NCBI RefSeq assembly: GCF_010078235.1
Contig: NZ_JAABOS010000002.1
Location: 62,001 to 126,000 of the forward strand
Length of the DNA: 64,000 bases
Origin: Cognatundibacterium crateris
Lineage (GTDB): Bacteria > Pseudomonadota > Gammaproteobacteria > Burkholderiales > Burkholderiaceae_D
Reading direction: 5' to 3'
Position 1 is the first letter of the stretch, and the number at the start of each line of letters is the position of its first letter. The position numbers and the translations under genes were made by a program. Under the pieces are notes generated by a model. The model did not search any database. It had not been told where the DNA came from and worked only from the letters and a program-made list of their open reading frames with translations. Below, in pieces: positions 1 through 9,311 of this stretch.

Positions 1-291
1 CAGTGCCAGCATAGACCAGCCACCTTCGGACTTGAAGTTCATGTGCAGGAAGTAAATCATGTGTACCACGATTTGTATCGCTGCGAATACCAGCAATACG
101 ATACCCATGGTTTTCGAATCAGGAATCACCTTCGCCATCACCAGCCAGAAAGGGATCGCTGTCAGGATCACCGACAGGATGAAACCCAGGGTGTAGTCTT
201 TCAGGCTGCCGTGGCTGCCGTGATCTTCGTGTCCATGATGACCGTGAGCGTGGTCATCACCGTATGCGGAATGTGTGTGATGTGCGCTCAT
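1..291 (-). CDS. cyoD: Cytochrome bo3 quinol oxidase subunit IV, C-terminus cut by window edge
   Basis: Small membrane subunit of the heme-copper ubiquinol oxidase, which helps assemble the oxidase in the inner membrane. The 97 visible residues start with a very His-rich cytoplasmic segment (about residues 4-28), then a hydrophobic helix (about 33-53) and a second helix (about 63-83) that includes the MIYFLHMNF stretch typical of this family. The third helix and the stop lie before position 1. The ATG at 291-289 overlaps the cyoC stop by four bases (ATGA), so the two are probably translationally coupled. It is the last visible gene of cyoABCD. Confidence 0.93.
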   Translation of the reverse strand, partial: MSAHHTHSAYGDDHAHGHHGHEDHGSHGSLKDYTLGFILSVILTAIPFWLVMAKVIPDSKTMGIVLLVFAAIQIVVHMIYFLHMNFKSEGGWSMLAL

Positions 292-914
292 GGCAAGACT
301 CCCATCAGATAAACAAAGGTAAATACACCGATCCAGACCACGTCCAAAAAGTGCCAGAACATAGACAGACACATCAGACGACGGCGATTTTCAGGCGTGA
401 GACCGTGACGCTTGAGCTGGAACAGCAAGGTCACCAGCCAGACGATACCGAAAGTCACGTGCAGACCGTGGGTGGCAACCAGCGCAAAGAAGGAAGTCAG
501 GAAACCACTGCGTTGCGGACCTGCACCTTCATGGATCAGGTGAATGAATTCATACAATTCCAGGCTGATAAAGGCCACGCCAAAGAGGCCAGTGATCGCC
601 AGCCAGACCATGGTGGTACCCAGACGGTTTTTCTGGGATTCCAGCATGGCGAAGCCATACGTGATCGAGGACAGCAACAGCATAGAAGTATTCAATGCCA
701 CCAGTGGCAGATCGAATAATTCTGCGCCGGTCGGACCACCTGCATAGTTACGGCCCAGTACTGCATACGCAGCAAACAGACACGCAAAAATCAGACAGTC
801 ACTCATCAGGTACAGCCAGAAACCCAGCAAAGTACCATTTTCCGGATGGTGTTCCCGGACGAAGAAGCGGGAACCCGCGTCTCCGTTCAAAGCATTATGT
901 GTAGTTGTAGACAT
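288..914 (-). CDS. cyoC: Cytochrome bo3 quinol oxidase subunit III
   Basis: Subunit III of the bo3 ubiquinol oxidase, an inner-membrane protein with five predicted helices that stabilises subunit I. The 208 residues match the usual family length. An N-terminal hydrophilic stretch is followed by the [19 protein letters not shown] segment (about residues 31-49), which is typical of cyoC. The conserved HVTFGIVWL helix lies near residues 151-160. It begins one base after the cyoB stop and overlaps cyoD by four bases, so all four cyo genes are one transcription unit. This is a clear family assignment. Confidence 0.96.
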   Translation of the reverse strand: MSTTTHNALNGDAGSRFFVREHHPENGTLLGFWLYLMSDCLIFACLFAAYAVLGRNYAGGPTGAELFDLPLVALNTSMLLLSSITYGFAMLESQKNRLGTTMVWLAITGLFGVAFISLELYEFIHLIHEGAGPQRSGFLTSFFALVATHGLHVTFGIVWLVTLLFQLKRHGLTPENRRRLMCLSMFWHFLDVVWIGVFTFVYLMGVLP

Positions 915-915
915 A

Positions 916-2919
916 TCAGGCCTGGCTCGCTAACAAACGTGTGCGCTCATCTTCCGTGCGGATCACTTCATCAGCAGGAATGTAATAGTCGCGGTTGTAA
1001 TTAAATGTGTGAACTATGATTGCTGTCAGCATCACCAGGAAGGCGGCCACAGCAGGAATCCACATTTGCCAGATCAGTGCGAAGCCGCATGCGCCGCTGA
1101 GTGCAGCGATCACGAAACCGGCACCGGTATTCTTAGGCATATGGATATCCACAAAGCCTTTAGTCGGACGCTGGTAGCCATTCTTCTTCATGTCATCCCA
1201 TGCGTCGTTATCATGCACGCGTGGTGTGAATGGGAAGTTGTAAGCCGGTGGTGGCGAGGAAGTCGACCACTCCAGCGTACGGCCACCCCATGGGTCACCG
1301 GATACATCACGGTTTTCATGACGACGCAGGTAACTGACGACCAGCTGTACCAGGAAGGAACCGATACCCAGCGCGATCAGTACCGCACCGAAAGCAGCGA
1401 TCTGGAACCAGATCTGCAGCGATGGATCATCAAAGTGACTCAGACGGCGTGTCACACCCATCAGGCCCAGCACGTACAGTGGCATGAACGCAAAGTAGAA
1501 GCCGATACACCAGAACCAGAACGAGCATTTACCCCAGAAGCTGTCGAGCTTGTAACCGAAGGCTTTCGGGAACCAGAAGTTGATCGCAGCCATCGCACCG
1601 AACACTACACCACCAATAATTACATTATGGAAGTGAGCGATCAGGAACAGACTGTTATGCAAGACAAAGTCAGCAGGTGGAACAGCCAGCAAGACACCGG
1701 TCATACCGCCGATGACGAAAGTCACCATAAAGCCGATAGTCCACAGCATAGGCACTTCAAAACGGATACGGCCACGGTACATCGTGAACAACCAGTTGAA
1801 TATCTTCGCGCCAGTTGGGATCGAGATAATCATGGTGGTGATACCGAAGAAGGAGTTAACACTCGCACCGGAACCCATGGTGAAGAAGTGATGCAGCCAT
1901 ACCAGGTAAGACAGGATAGTAATCACCACCGTCGCGTACACCATCGAGGTGTAACCGAACAGACGCTTGCTGCAGAAAGTGGATACGATTTCAGAGTACA
2001 CACCGAAGCAAGGCAGGATCAGGATATATACCTCTGGGTGACCCCAGATCCAGATCAGGTTCACATACATCATGGCATTGCCGCCCATGTCGTTTGTGAA
2101 GAAGTTAGTGCCGAAAGTACGGTCCAGCGACAACATCGCGAGTACGGCGGTCAGTACCGGGAAAGCAGCAACGATCAGTACGTTAGTACACAGCGCAGTC
2201 CAGGTGAATACCGGCATTTTCATCAGATTCATGCCAGGCGCACGCATCTTGATGATAGTCACAATCAGGTTAACGCCGGACAACAAGGTACCGACACCGG
2301 CAATCTGTAAGGACCAGATATAGTAATCCACCCCCACATCCGGGCTACCCAGAATGCCAGATAACGGTGGATACGCAAGCCAGCCGGTACGTGCAAATTC
2401 ACCCACGAACAACGACACCATCACCAGCACGGCACCGAATGCGGTCATCCAGAAACTGAAGTTATTCAGGAAAGGGAAAGCCACGTCACGTGCACCGATT
2501 TGCAAAGGTACGATGTAGTTCATCAAACCTGTTACCAGTGGCATCGCAACGAAGAAAATCATGATCACGCCATGCGCCGTGAATACCTGATCATAGTGAT
2601 GCGGTGGCAGGAAGCCGGCTGAATCACCGAATGCCAGTGCCTGCTGGGCACGCATCATCAGCGCATCCGCAAAGCCACGCAACAGCATGACCAGACCCAG
2701 GATCATGTACATGATACCGATACGTTTGTGATCGATAGAGGTGATCCACTCACGCCACAGGTAACCCCATAAACGGAAGTAGGTCAGACCACCCAATACG
2801 GCGGCACCGCCAAACAGGACACCGATAAATGTCGCAATCAGAATTGGCTCATGGAAGGGAATCGCTTCCCAGCTGAGGCGGCCAAGCACCAGCTTTGTCA
2901 AATCAATTTGGTCTAACAT
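916..2919 (-). CDS. cyoB: Cytochrome bo3 quinol oxidase subunit I
   Basis: Catalytic subunit: oxidises ubiquinol, reduces oxygen to water and pumps protons. The 667-residue length agrees with CyoB. The metal ligands are visible: the low-spin heme His in [10 protein letters not shown] (His116), the CuB His with its cross-linked Tyr in GHPEVYI, the CuB pair in WLHHFFTMG, and the two heme His residues in HFHNVIIGG. The motif [14 protein letters not shown] before helix I is also typical of subunit I. It starts two bases after the end of cyoA and ends one base before cyoC. Confidence 0.98.
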   Translation of the reverse strand: MLDQIDLTKLVLGRLSWEAIPFHEPILIATFIGVLFGGAAVLGGLTYFRLWGYLWREWITSIDHKRIGIMYMILGLVMLLRGFADALMMRAQQALAFGDSAGFLPPHHYDQVFTAHGVIMIFFVAMPLVTGLMNYIVPLQIGARDVAFPFLNNFSFWMTAFGAVLVMVSLFVGEFARTGWLAYPPLSGILGSPDVGVDYYIWSLQIAGVGTLLSGVNLIVTIIKMRAPGMNLMKMPVFTWTALCTNVLIVAAFPVLTAVLAMLSLDRTFGTNFFTNDMGGNAMMYVNLIWIWGHPEVYILILPCFGVYSEIVSTFCSKRLFGYTSMVYATVVITILSYLVWLHHFFTMGSGASVNSFFGITTMIISIPTGAKIFNWLFTMYRGRIRFEVPMLWTIGFMVTFVIGGMTGVLLAVPPADFVLHNSLFLIAHFHNVIIGGVVFGAMAAINFWFPKAFGYKLDSFWGKCSFWFWCIGFYFAFMPLYVLGLMGVTRRLSHFDDPSLQIWFQIAAFGAVLIALGIGSFLVQLVVSYLRRHENRDVSGDPWGGRTLEWSTSSPPPAYNFPFTPRVHDNDAWDDMKKNGYQRPTKGFVDIHMPKNTGAGFVIAALSGACGFALIWQMWIPAVAAFLVMLTAIIVHTFNYNRDYYIPADEVIRTEDERTRLLASQA

Positions 2920-2921
2920 CT

Positions 2922-3938
2922 TTATTTTCCGGTGGTTGTGGTTGGCGTCGTGCAGATTTCAGCGAGCGGACCACGGCCGGCCTGCTGGTTTTGCGCCAGT
3001 AAATTGGAGAACTTACCATTCGCTGCGCTCTTCACATTCAGATCAGTGCTCATCAACTTGTCGATACAAACCTGACCGTCAACGACGCAGCGATTCAGAA
3101 TGGCATGATAGAGGTCAGCCTCAACGGTCGCGTAGCGGCGAACCGGATCTTTGATACTCGGCTTTTCCAGTTCCAGGTACTCAGCACGCTTGAGCGCAGG
3201 CTGATTAGTTTTTACTGTCTGTACCCATTGCGCGAAGTCTTCATTGCTCAGGCCACGGAATTTGAAACGCATATCCGAGAAACCGGCGCCGCTGTAGTTC
3301 GCAGAGAAGCCTTCGTAATCACCCGCTTTATTAATGACTGCATTCAGTTCAGTCTGCATGCCTGGCATCGCATAGATCTGACCAGCCAGTGCCGGGATAT
3401 AGAAGGAGTTCATCACTGTCGATGCAGTAATTTTGAAATGAATCGGTACATCGACCGGCGCAGCCAGTTCATTCACCGTTGCAATGCCTTGCTCTGGGTA
3501 AATAAACAACCATTTCCAGTCCAGCGCAACCACTTCAACCGTTAATGGTTTGACATTAGCAGGAATCGCACGAGTCTCATCCAAACGCGACAACTTTCGA
3601 TATGGATCAAGAGTATGCGTGGTAATCCATGTCAACATACCCAAAGCAATGATGATTAACAGAGGCGCACCCCAGATCACCAGTTCGAGTTTCGTAGAAT
3701 GATCCCAATCCGGTTCGTACTGTGCTTCGGTGTTGCTTTGACGATAACGCCAGGCAAAAAAGAAGGTCAGTGCAATCACCGGTACGATGATCAATAACAT
3801 CAACAATGTCGAAATGACAATGAGCTTACTCTGTTGAGCGGCAATATCTCCGGATGGATTCATCACAATTGTGTTGCATCCAGCCATCATTATTGCGGGC
3901 AACAGCAGTATTCCGCGACGAGCTAATTGAGAAAACAT
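2922..3938 (-). CDS. cyoA: Cytochrome bo3 quinol oxidase subunit II (lipoprotein)
   Basis: Subunit II of the quinol oxidase. It has an N-terminal lipoprotein signal with a lipobox ending in MMAGC, two membrane helices, and a periplasmic cupredoxin domain. As expected for a quinol oxidase, that domain lacks the CuA ligands. The C-terminal COX_ARM-like part extends to residue 338. I chose the ATG at 3938 because it places the lipobox Cys about 20 residues in. A longer reading to 3986 would add 16 residues ahead of the signal peptide and has no ribosome-binding site either. It is first in the cyo operon and divergent from the MFS gene, 150 bp away. Confidence 0.95.
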   Translation of the reverse strand: MFSQLARRGILLLPAIMMAGCNTIVMNPSGDIAAQQSKLIVISTLLMLLIIVPVIALTFFFAWRYRQSNTEAQYEPDWDHSTKLELVIWGAPLLIIIALGMLTWITTHTLDPYRKLSRLDETRAIPANVKPLTVEVVALDWKWLFIYPEQGIATVNELAAPVDVPIHFKITASTVMNSFYIPALAGQIYAMPGMQTELNAVINKAGDYEGFSANYSGAGFSDMRFKFRGLSNEDFAQWVQTVKTNQPALKRAEYLELEKPSIKDPVRRYATVEADLYHAILNRCVVDGQVCIDKLMSTDLNVKSAANGKFSNLLAQNQQAGRGPLAEICTTPTTTTGK

Positions 3939-4088
3939 ACAGGAAAAGTCCAGTCTGAACGTAAATATGTGGTAATGTACTCTCACTGATAAGCATTAGC
4001 GATTGGACGTTTTGTCCTACCCTTTCTGCCTGCATGGGAAAAGCTGCCGACTGCGTCCATCGACATAACAACGATGACGGAGACGACT
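3939..4088. promoter_or_regulatory. Divergent promoter region cyoA / MFS
   Basis: A 150-bp gap between the starts of cyoA (minus) and the MFS gene (plus). Both genes must be read from here. I found no convincing -35/-10 pair or named operator by eye, so this entry records location only. Confidence 0.4.
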
Positions 4089-5435
4089 ATGCCTAACATC
4101 AGCAGCCACAATGGCGCACTGTACGCCAACCAGCCTTCTGCCAACGGCAGTACCCCTAAACGTGGTGATCATGCGGATACGTCTGTCGATCCCGGAGAAA
4201 TCGCGATCGGGGTCATTATAGGACGCACTTCTGAGTATTTCGACTTTTTCGTCTATGCCATTGCTTCGGTACTGGTATTCCCCTCGGTATTTTTCCCATT
4301 TGAAGATCGCCTGGAAGGCACGCTGTACGCCTTCGTCATCTTTTCCTTTGCTTTTTTAGCACGCCCTATAGGCACCATGATTTTTATGGCTGTACAGCAA
4401 CATTTAGGACGTGAAGCAAAACTGACCATAGCCTTAGTGCTGCTTGGTTTTTCCACTGCCGGCATTGCCTTTCTGCCTACCTATGCCAGCATAGGCGTCA
4501 CTGCCATCGTGATGCTCTCGGTATTGCGAATAGGTCAGGGCATAGCGCTCGGTGGTTCCTGGGATGGCCTCCCTTCCCTGCTGGCATTGAATGCGCCGGA
4601 AGACAAGCGTGGCTGGTACGCGATGCTGGGACAACTGGGCGCGCCTACCGGCTTCATCCTGGCGGCCAGTATGTTTGCCTATATGCTGTCCAACCTGTCA
4701 CCGGAAGATTTTCTTGAGTGGGGCTGGCGCTATCCTTTCTATGTTGCGTTTGCCATCAACGTAGTCGCTCTGTTCGCGCGTCTGCGCTTGGTCGCCACCG
4801 ATGAATACACCCATTTACTGGAAGAACGCGAATTACAGCCGGTAGGCATCATAGAGTTGCTGAGCACTCAGGGTCGTAATGTACTGATAGGCGCGCTCGC
4901 CGCGCTGGCCAGCTATGCCTTATTCCATCTGGTGACAGTCTTCCCGCTGTCCTGGATTACCTTGTATTCCGGCCGCAGCCTCAGTGACTTCCTTTACCTG
5001 CAAGTCGCAGGTGCCTTCCTGATGGCGATATCGGTGGTGGTTTCGGGCCTCATTGCAGATAAAATCGGCCGTCGCAACACGCTGGGAACACTCGCCATTC
5101 TGATCGCTGCACTCAGTGCCTTCATACCTACGCTGATGAAGGCAGGCGAAAGTGGTGAAAACATTTTCCTGTTATTTGGCTTTATCCTGCTCGGTCTTTC
5201 TTATGGTCAGGCAGCCGGGGCAGTAACCGCTAACTTCCCTGCAAAATACCGCTATACCGGTGCTGCGCTGACTTCGGATCTGTCCTGGCTGGTCGGCGCT
5301 GGCTTCGCACCGCTGATTGCACTGGGATTGTCCGCTAACTTCGGCCTTGCCTACGTCAGCCTCTACCTGCTGTCAGGCGCCGCCTGCTCACTCGCGGCAC
5401 TACATCTGAACCGTGCTTTAGAAATTAAGAACTGA
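4089..5435 (+). CDS. MFS transporter, metabolite:H+ symporter type
   Basis: Inner-membrane secondary transporter of 448 residues with about 12 hydrophobic helices. The first helix region (SEYFDFFVYAIASVLVFP) resembles the MHS/ProP-like branch, which carries organic acids or osmolytes. The second-half motif GLIADKIGRRNTLG is intact, but the usual GDxxGRK loop between helices 2 and 3 is degenerate (QQHLGREAKL), which is unusual. The ATG at 4089 has a GGAG seven bases upstream; an ATG at 4074 has none. The gene is divergent from cyoA. Substrate unknown. A copper importer serving the oxidase, as CcoA does for cbb3 oxidase, is only a guess from position and one MFAYM motif. Confidence 0.85.
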   Translation: MPNISSHNGALYANQPSANGSTPKRGDHADTSVDPGEIAIGVIIGRTSEYFDFFVYAIASVLVFPSVFFPFEDRLEGTLYAFVIFSFAFLARPIGTMIFMAVQQHLGREAKLTIALVLLGFSTAGIAFLPTYASIGVTAIVMLSVLRIGQGIALGGSWDGLPSLLALNAPEDKRGWYAMLGQLGAPTGFILAASMFAYMLSNLSPEDFLEWGWRYPFYVAFAINVVALFARLRLVATDEYTHLLEERELQPVGIIELLSTQGRNVLIGALAALASYALFHLVTVFPLSWITLYSGRSLSDFLYLQVAGAFLMAISVVVSGLIADKIGRRNTLGTLAILIAALSAFIPTLMKAGESGENIFLLFGFILLGLSYGQAAGAVTANFPAKYRYTGAALTSDLSWLVGAGFAPLIALGLSANFGLAYVSLYLLSGAACSLAALHLNRALEIKN

Positions 5436-5542
5436 GTGAGCTGCACCTGCTAGTCCGCATTGATGTGGCTCACGCTGATGCAAGTCAGTCTGAGCCACTT
5501 AGTGGCGTAAGTATTTATCCTCAGGAATAAGGCGTAAAAAAA

Positions 5543-5576
5543 AAACAGCCAGCATTTTTTGCTGGCTGTTTTTTTT
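5543..5576. terminator. Bidirectional intrinsic terminator
   Basis: An 8-bp perfect stem (5546-5553 with 5561-5568, CAGCCAGC/GCTGGCTG) with a seven-base loop lies between an A-run on the left and a T-run on the right. It can end transcription of the MFS gene from the left and of the LpoB-like operon from the right. Confidence 0.9.
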
Positions 5577-5631
5577 ATTCACTGGTACAAGCGCACTGCC
5601 CTGCTGCCTCCTGTACCAATGTACTGATCGC

Positions 5632-6450
5632 TTATCGATACACAGTCACCGGTTCCGGTGCAGGTGTGACGACAGGCTGAGCTGCAGTGCCTGCATTGGC
5701 CGGGCGGTTGGCGCCGCGTGGCAGGCCAAACTGCACCATCAGTTCACCATAGGCGGCTTCTGCCAGACTGCGCGAAGTTTCCTGCATGACTTTGCCACGG
5801 TTGAACACTACGCGATCACCGGCACGGCTGATGATCTTGGTATCCACACCTGAGCCACTGGCACTGAAAGCTGCTTTCACTTCATAAGTCTTGGTATTAA
5901 TCAGACTAAAATCCGCCACCAGATCCAGCGACAGACTGGCTGTCATGGAATTCCCGTATTGCAGTTGATTGCTCTCCTGACGGAACTGGATATTGCTGAC
6001 GGTGCCAAACAACACATAATCCGCACCCGGATACATCCCCTGTTTGATGCGGCCGATGATGTCGAAAATTTTCTCCATCGGCTTACCTACATAAGGGCGG
6101 GCCTGAATCAGATGTACAGCGCCACCTTTGAGTAAGGCACCTTTCAGATCAGCCGTGTAAGTTTTCAATTCACCGCGATCGATATAGGTGTAATAGCCTT
6201 CTGCTTCAAAATAATTGCTTTCGCTTTTAGCGTCTACATGACCACGCTGGGAATAGCTGCGATCAGTTTCACGCTCGCTGTAGCTGCCTTTGACGCTGCT
6301 TTTGCTGGAGGCAGACACTACGCGAAAATACTCGCTGACTTTTTCTTCATACGTCAGATCGGTTACCGCAATCTTAGGCTCAGCGGCATAAGCGCTGATG
6401 CTGGCCAGGCCACAGGCCAGCGCAGCGATCATTTTTTTTACATTCAACAT
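5632..6450 (-). CDS. Secreted CsgG/LpoB-like protein of unknown function
   Basis: A 272-residue protein with a clear signal peptide (cut after AYA, near residue 22). The mature start EPKIAVTDL and the later GADYVLFGTV strand resemble the CsgG/LpoB-like alpha-beta fold used by outer-membrane assembly and penicillin-binding-protein activators. Between the first strand and the rest lies a Ser/Tyr/Glu-rich stretch (about residues 45-90) that is unusual and could be an inserted loop. The C-terminal 25 residues are Pro/Ala-rich and look disordered. It is last of four co-directional genes, 21 bp after the LpoB-like gene. The fold call is moderate; the function is unknown. Confidence 0.75.
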   Translation of the reverse strand: MLNVKKMIAALACGLASISAYAAEPKIAVTDLTYEEKVSEYFRVVSASSKSSVKGSYSERETDRSYSQRGHVDAKSESNYFEAEGYYTYIDRGELKTYTADLKGALLKGGAVHLIQARPYVGKPMEKIFDIIGRIKQGMYPGADYVLFGTVSNIQFRQESNQLQYGNSMTASLSLDLVADFSLINTKTYEVKAAFSASGSGVDTKIISRAGDRVVFNRGKVMQETSRSLAEAAYGELMVQFGLPRGANRPANAGTAAQPVVTPAPEPVTVYR

Positions 6451-6471
6451 CGTGCTTCCTTTACCGGAAAA

Positions 6472-7086
6472 TTATTTTTTAGATGTCTTGCGGATTTCTT
6501 TTTCATCCTGCCACTCGATCGAACCTTCTTCGATGTCGTACAGTTTCAGTGTCATTTTGTAGAACACATCTTTAGTCGTCGCATTCTGCTTAACGATGGA
6601 AACGATTTCACCTTCCAACGAATATTTAGCCGCAGTCATGTTACCGATTTTTGCCTTGCCCTGCGCTTTGTACAGGCCGCTCTGATTCTGGCGCTGCAGC
6701 TCATCCACACCTTGCTGCATTTCGTCTGCACTGCGGGTGAATTTCACTTTTCTACTTTTTACCAGTGCGGTCTGAATACTGTTCATGATCGACTTGGTAT
6801 CGATGTATTCGCTGGTCTTGTTACGCACACCGGCCAGTGTCAAAGTAGGACGATTGGCGAGTACCGGATCTTCCAGCAAAGAACCCACCATTTTTTCTGC
6901 GATCATTTGCAGGTCGGTAGAACCGAATTCATTGGTGACCGTTTCTACCGCTTTGTTATCGCCATAGCTAACCTGACGCGCAAGGCTGACTGTCGGTTGC
7001 GACAACTTGGTCTGGCACGCAGTCAGCGAGACGCCAGCCAGCGCCAGCAGACAAATCATTTTGGACAATTTTACGAACTGTTTCAT
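6472..7086 (-). CDS. lpoB: LpoB-like outer-membrane lipoprotein (PBP activator family)
   Basis: A 204-residue lipoprotein: signal peptide with lipobox LTAC (Cys at residue 24), then a CsgG-like domain with TNEFGSTDLQMIAEKMVGSLL and GVRNKTSEYIDT, features of the LpoB family (COG3417). In E. coli LpoB crosses the periplasm and activates PBP1B, a peptidoglycan synthase. The long disordered linker of E. coli LpoB is missing here, so the reach or partner may differ. It is third in the operon, after the YcfL gene, and E. coli also has ycfL next to lpoB (ycfM). The family assignment is good; that it activates a PBP here is inference. Confidence 0.82.
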   Translation of the reverse strand: MKQFVKLSKMICLLALAGVSLTACQTKLSQPTVSLARQVSYGDNKAVETVTNEFGSTDLQMIAEKMVGSLLEDPVLANRPTLTLAGVRNKTSEYIDTKSIMNSIQTALVKSRKVKFTRSADEMQQGVDELQRQNQSGLYKAQGKAKIGNMTAAKYSLEGEIVSIVKQNATTKDVFYKMTLKLYDIEEGSIEWQDEKEIRKTSKK

Positions 7087-7121
7087 GGATATATTCCTTA
7101 GATTAATTTCTGGCTCTGAGC

Positions 7122-7523
7122 TCAGCGTGGCTCAGCACTCATTTCGATTTTGAAGTCACTTGCCTGCGGACCGTAGGCTGTGCCTTTGATCAGCTGGCTC
7201 TGACGGCCGAGTATGGTCAGCGGCTTCCACACTTCACCATCACCGACCTGCATACCTGCTGCATCGGTCCAGCGGAAGCGGTAGTACACACGTACATCTT
7301 TGTCGGTCAGATTCAGCATCTCAGCCTGTACCACCATCACATCATTGCGACGCTGCGAGCGCAGATCCACGACCTGCACCCCTTCCAGCGTGCCACGTAC
7401 CATCAGCTTGGCAGCGATACCAGCCGAAGAGGCATTCGGGATATCGTTAGCGGCCTGAACCGGAGCCATCCAGCACGCAGTAAGTACGGCGCTGATTGCG
7501 ATTAAGCGGGCATTTTTCAACAT
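7122..7523 (-). CDS. ycfL: YcfL family protein (DUF1425)
   Basis: A 133-residue exported protein of the YcfL/DUF1425 family. The mature part carries the family-like core with YYRFRWTDAAGMQV and GRQSQLIKGTAYGPQ near the C-terminus and is predicted to be a small beta sandwich. The N-terminus is ambiguous: LTAC at residues 14-17 could be a lipobox, but VQAA near 25 could also be a signal-peptidase I site. YcfL neighbours LpoB in many gammaproteobacteria, which supports a joint envelope role. It lies 22 bp after the COG3014 gene and 35 bp before the LpoB-like gene. No biochemical function is established to my knowledge. Confidence 0.85.
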   Translation of the reverse strand: MLKNARLIAISAVLTACWMAPVQAANDIPNASSAGIAAKLMVRGTLEGVQVVDLRSQRRNDVMVVQAEMLNLTDKDVRVYYRFRWTDAAGMQVGDGEVWKPLTILGRQSQLIKGTAYGPQASDFKIEMSAEPR

Positions 7524-7545
7524 GTCTTATCCTTTGCGACGACAA

Positions 7546-9054
7546 TTAATTGGTTTTTACAGCAGTTGTGCCAGTATTCGTGGCACCTTGTGCTGGTTTA
7601 GGTTTAACGGCATTTTTCTTCACTGCCGGTTTCGCATCCTGCGCGGTGGTGGCAGGTTTATCCTCAATCTGAGCAGCTGGCGTTATCGTGCCAAATTTGG
7701 CTAAGTCACCCAGATAGGTTTTGTTTTGATACAAACGTACCGGCACCACCATATAGCGACCATCGACCGAGATTTTACTGGTTTCGCCGGGACGACCGGT
7801 GAAGTTTACGTCGTAGTCACCCGGCGGCAGGAAGGCGCGGGCCACGAAGACGCGCTCAGGCAGACTGCGCCACAAGCGGTCATCGGCATTACTCTCGGTT
7901 GCAGCTACTGCGATATTAGCGGCCAGTCCGGCTAAGGCACCAAAGTTTTTATTGATCTGATCCTGCGCCACACCCTTCACCGCTGCGCGGATCGCAGCGC
8001 GGGTATAAATGCCTGGCAGCTCATCTTTCAAGGCTCGGCGTGCCATCACGTTAAAATCAGTAATCAAGGCTGTCGGAAGATTCTGATTGCCAACCTGGAT
8101 GGTATTGATCTGCGGTGCATCCTTGTCTGGATAAATCACTGGGAAAGCCAGTGACATCGTGATCAGTCCACGTCCGGTCGGAATCGGCAAGGTCAGCTTT
8201 TTCGATTGACGCGCTGGCGAATTACCGGCTTCGACCACGAACAGTACGTCGGTAACGCCTTTCTTGCGGCGGAAACTGGTACGCTGATCCAATCCCTTCA
8301 GCCCCTCTTCCAGCACCGGCAATTCCGGACGCAATTCAATCGCTTTACGATAGCCGGGCGCAGCCAGGCCTGGCTCATTGAGTGCTTCGTACACAAAACC
8401 GGACAGATAATGGCTGAGCGCATTCTGGTAACCGTTTTTCAGCTTCAGGACTTCCGGATCATTCAGGGTTTCGACCGGATAGCCGTTCAATTCTTTATTG
8501 CCTGAGCTGACGCCTTTGGATTTGGCTTCTTCTTCCGCCGCCACAGTTTCTTTGGAGCGGAATTCTGCAATCACGGCTTCACGTTCATGCGTGCGTTTGA
8601 TGTCGACCCGCGCTGTATCCAGGTCACCCAGATTGATGCGGTTCATCGCCATACGGATAGTCAACATCACTTTTTCGTAATCCTGGCCTTCATAATCGCG
8701 GCTGGCATCGCCCATCAGGGTCGCGCCTATCTGCGCCATCAGTTTTTGCGGATTACTCTTGGCATTCTCTTCCCACTCTTTGACCTTGGTATCCGCCACA
8801 TTCAGGGCATTCAGGCTGTCCTGATAGCGTTTACCGATACGCATTAACTCGCCTTTTTCCAGATTCAGCAGCAGGTCATTTTCATTCTTGCCCTGAGTTT
8901 GCGCCTCAACCTGCTTAATCGCATCTTCAATCTGGCCGGTTTTAGCAACCGCCAATGAAGCTGCCACCTTGCTTTCGTGGGTAGGAGTGGTCACGCAACC
9001 CGTGAGTACGAGTGCCGCTACCAGCGGAGTCACTGCAAAAGTAGAAATGCGCAT
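7546..9054 (-). CDS. COG3014-like lipoprotein, head of the LpoB operon
   Basis: A 502-residue lipoprotein with lipobox LTGC (Cys near residue 20). The first half is helical and repeat-like, including LSHYLSGFVYEALNEPGLAAPGY (written in parts: LSHYLSGFVYEA, LNEPGLAAPGY), which resembles TPR helices. The second half is strand-rich, with a DVLFVVEAGNSPARQSKK segment. The C-terminal 45 residues are Lys/Ala/Pro-rich and probably disordered. I chose the ATG at 9054; a TTG at 9090 would put 12 extra residues before the signal peptide. The type (COG3014) is recognised from its pairing with YcfL and LpoB. Function is unknown; it may scaffold the other three proteins. Confidence 0.78.
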   Translation of the reverse strand: MRISTFAVTPLVAALVLTGCVTTPTHESKVAASLAVAKTGQIEDAIKQVEAQTQGKNENDLLLNLEKGELMRIGKRYQDSLNALNVADTKVKEWEENAKSNPQKLMAQIGATLMGDASRDYEGQDYEKVMLTIRMAMNRINLGDLDTARVDIKRTHEREAVIAEFRSKETVAAEEEAKSKGVSSGNKELNGYPVETLNDPEVLKLKNGYQNALSHYLSGFVYEALNEPGLAAPGYRKAIELRPELPVLEEGLKGLDQRTSFRRKKGVTDVLFVVEAGNSPARQSKKLTLPIPTGRGLITMSLAFPVIYPDKDAPQINTIQVGNQNLPTALITDFNVMARRALKDELPGIYTRAAIRAAVKGVAQDQINKNFGALAGLAANIAVAATESNADDRLWRSLPERVFVARAFLPPGDYDVNFTGRPGETSKISVDGRYMVVPVRLYQNKTYLGDLAKFGTITPAAQIEDKPATTAQDAKPAVKKNAVKPKPAQGATNTGTTAVKTN

Positions 9055-9311
9055 AGTTTTCTGGAAGGAAAGGGAAATAAAGAGAAACAATTGAGAGAGG
9101 CAAGATTGTCGAAATACAACAATTTCACACGAGCATAGGATTATATGTAAAACAAGTTTTTTTACATTATCAAGGTGATAATTAATTACGTATAATTGTA
9201 ATTATTTGTAAAAATTTTAAGCTAACTCAATCGCGCTCTTAATCCCACCTTCAAAACCAAGGCTTTTTCTCCCTTTGCTATAGGCCCAAATACCATCCCA
9301 GAAAATGGCAT
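9055..9311. promoter_or_regulatory. AT-rich intergenic region upstream of the LpoB operon
   Basis: 257 bp, much more AT-rich than its surroundings, with near-palindromic A/T tracts (for example ATGTAAAAC and its partner around 9146-9166). It must hold the promoter of the four-gene operon on the minus strand. The right-hand part also lies downstream of the hydrolase gene, so a terminator could sit here, but I see no clear GC-rich hairpin with a T-run. Confidence 0.35.

Noticed and set aside
1009..2310. Long open frame on the plus strand opposite cyoB (433 codons)
   Set aside because: Antisense shadow of the strongly conserved cyoB; the product is His/Gln/Thr-rich low-complexity text with no family pattern and no ribosome-binding site.
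6238..7101. Open frame of 287 codons opposite the LpoB-like genes
   Set aside because: It spans two real genes and the gap between them on the other strand; Phe/His/Arg-rich shadow.
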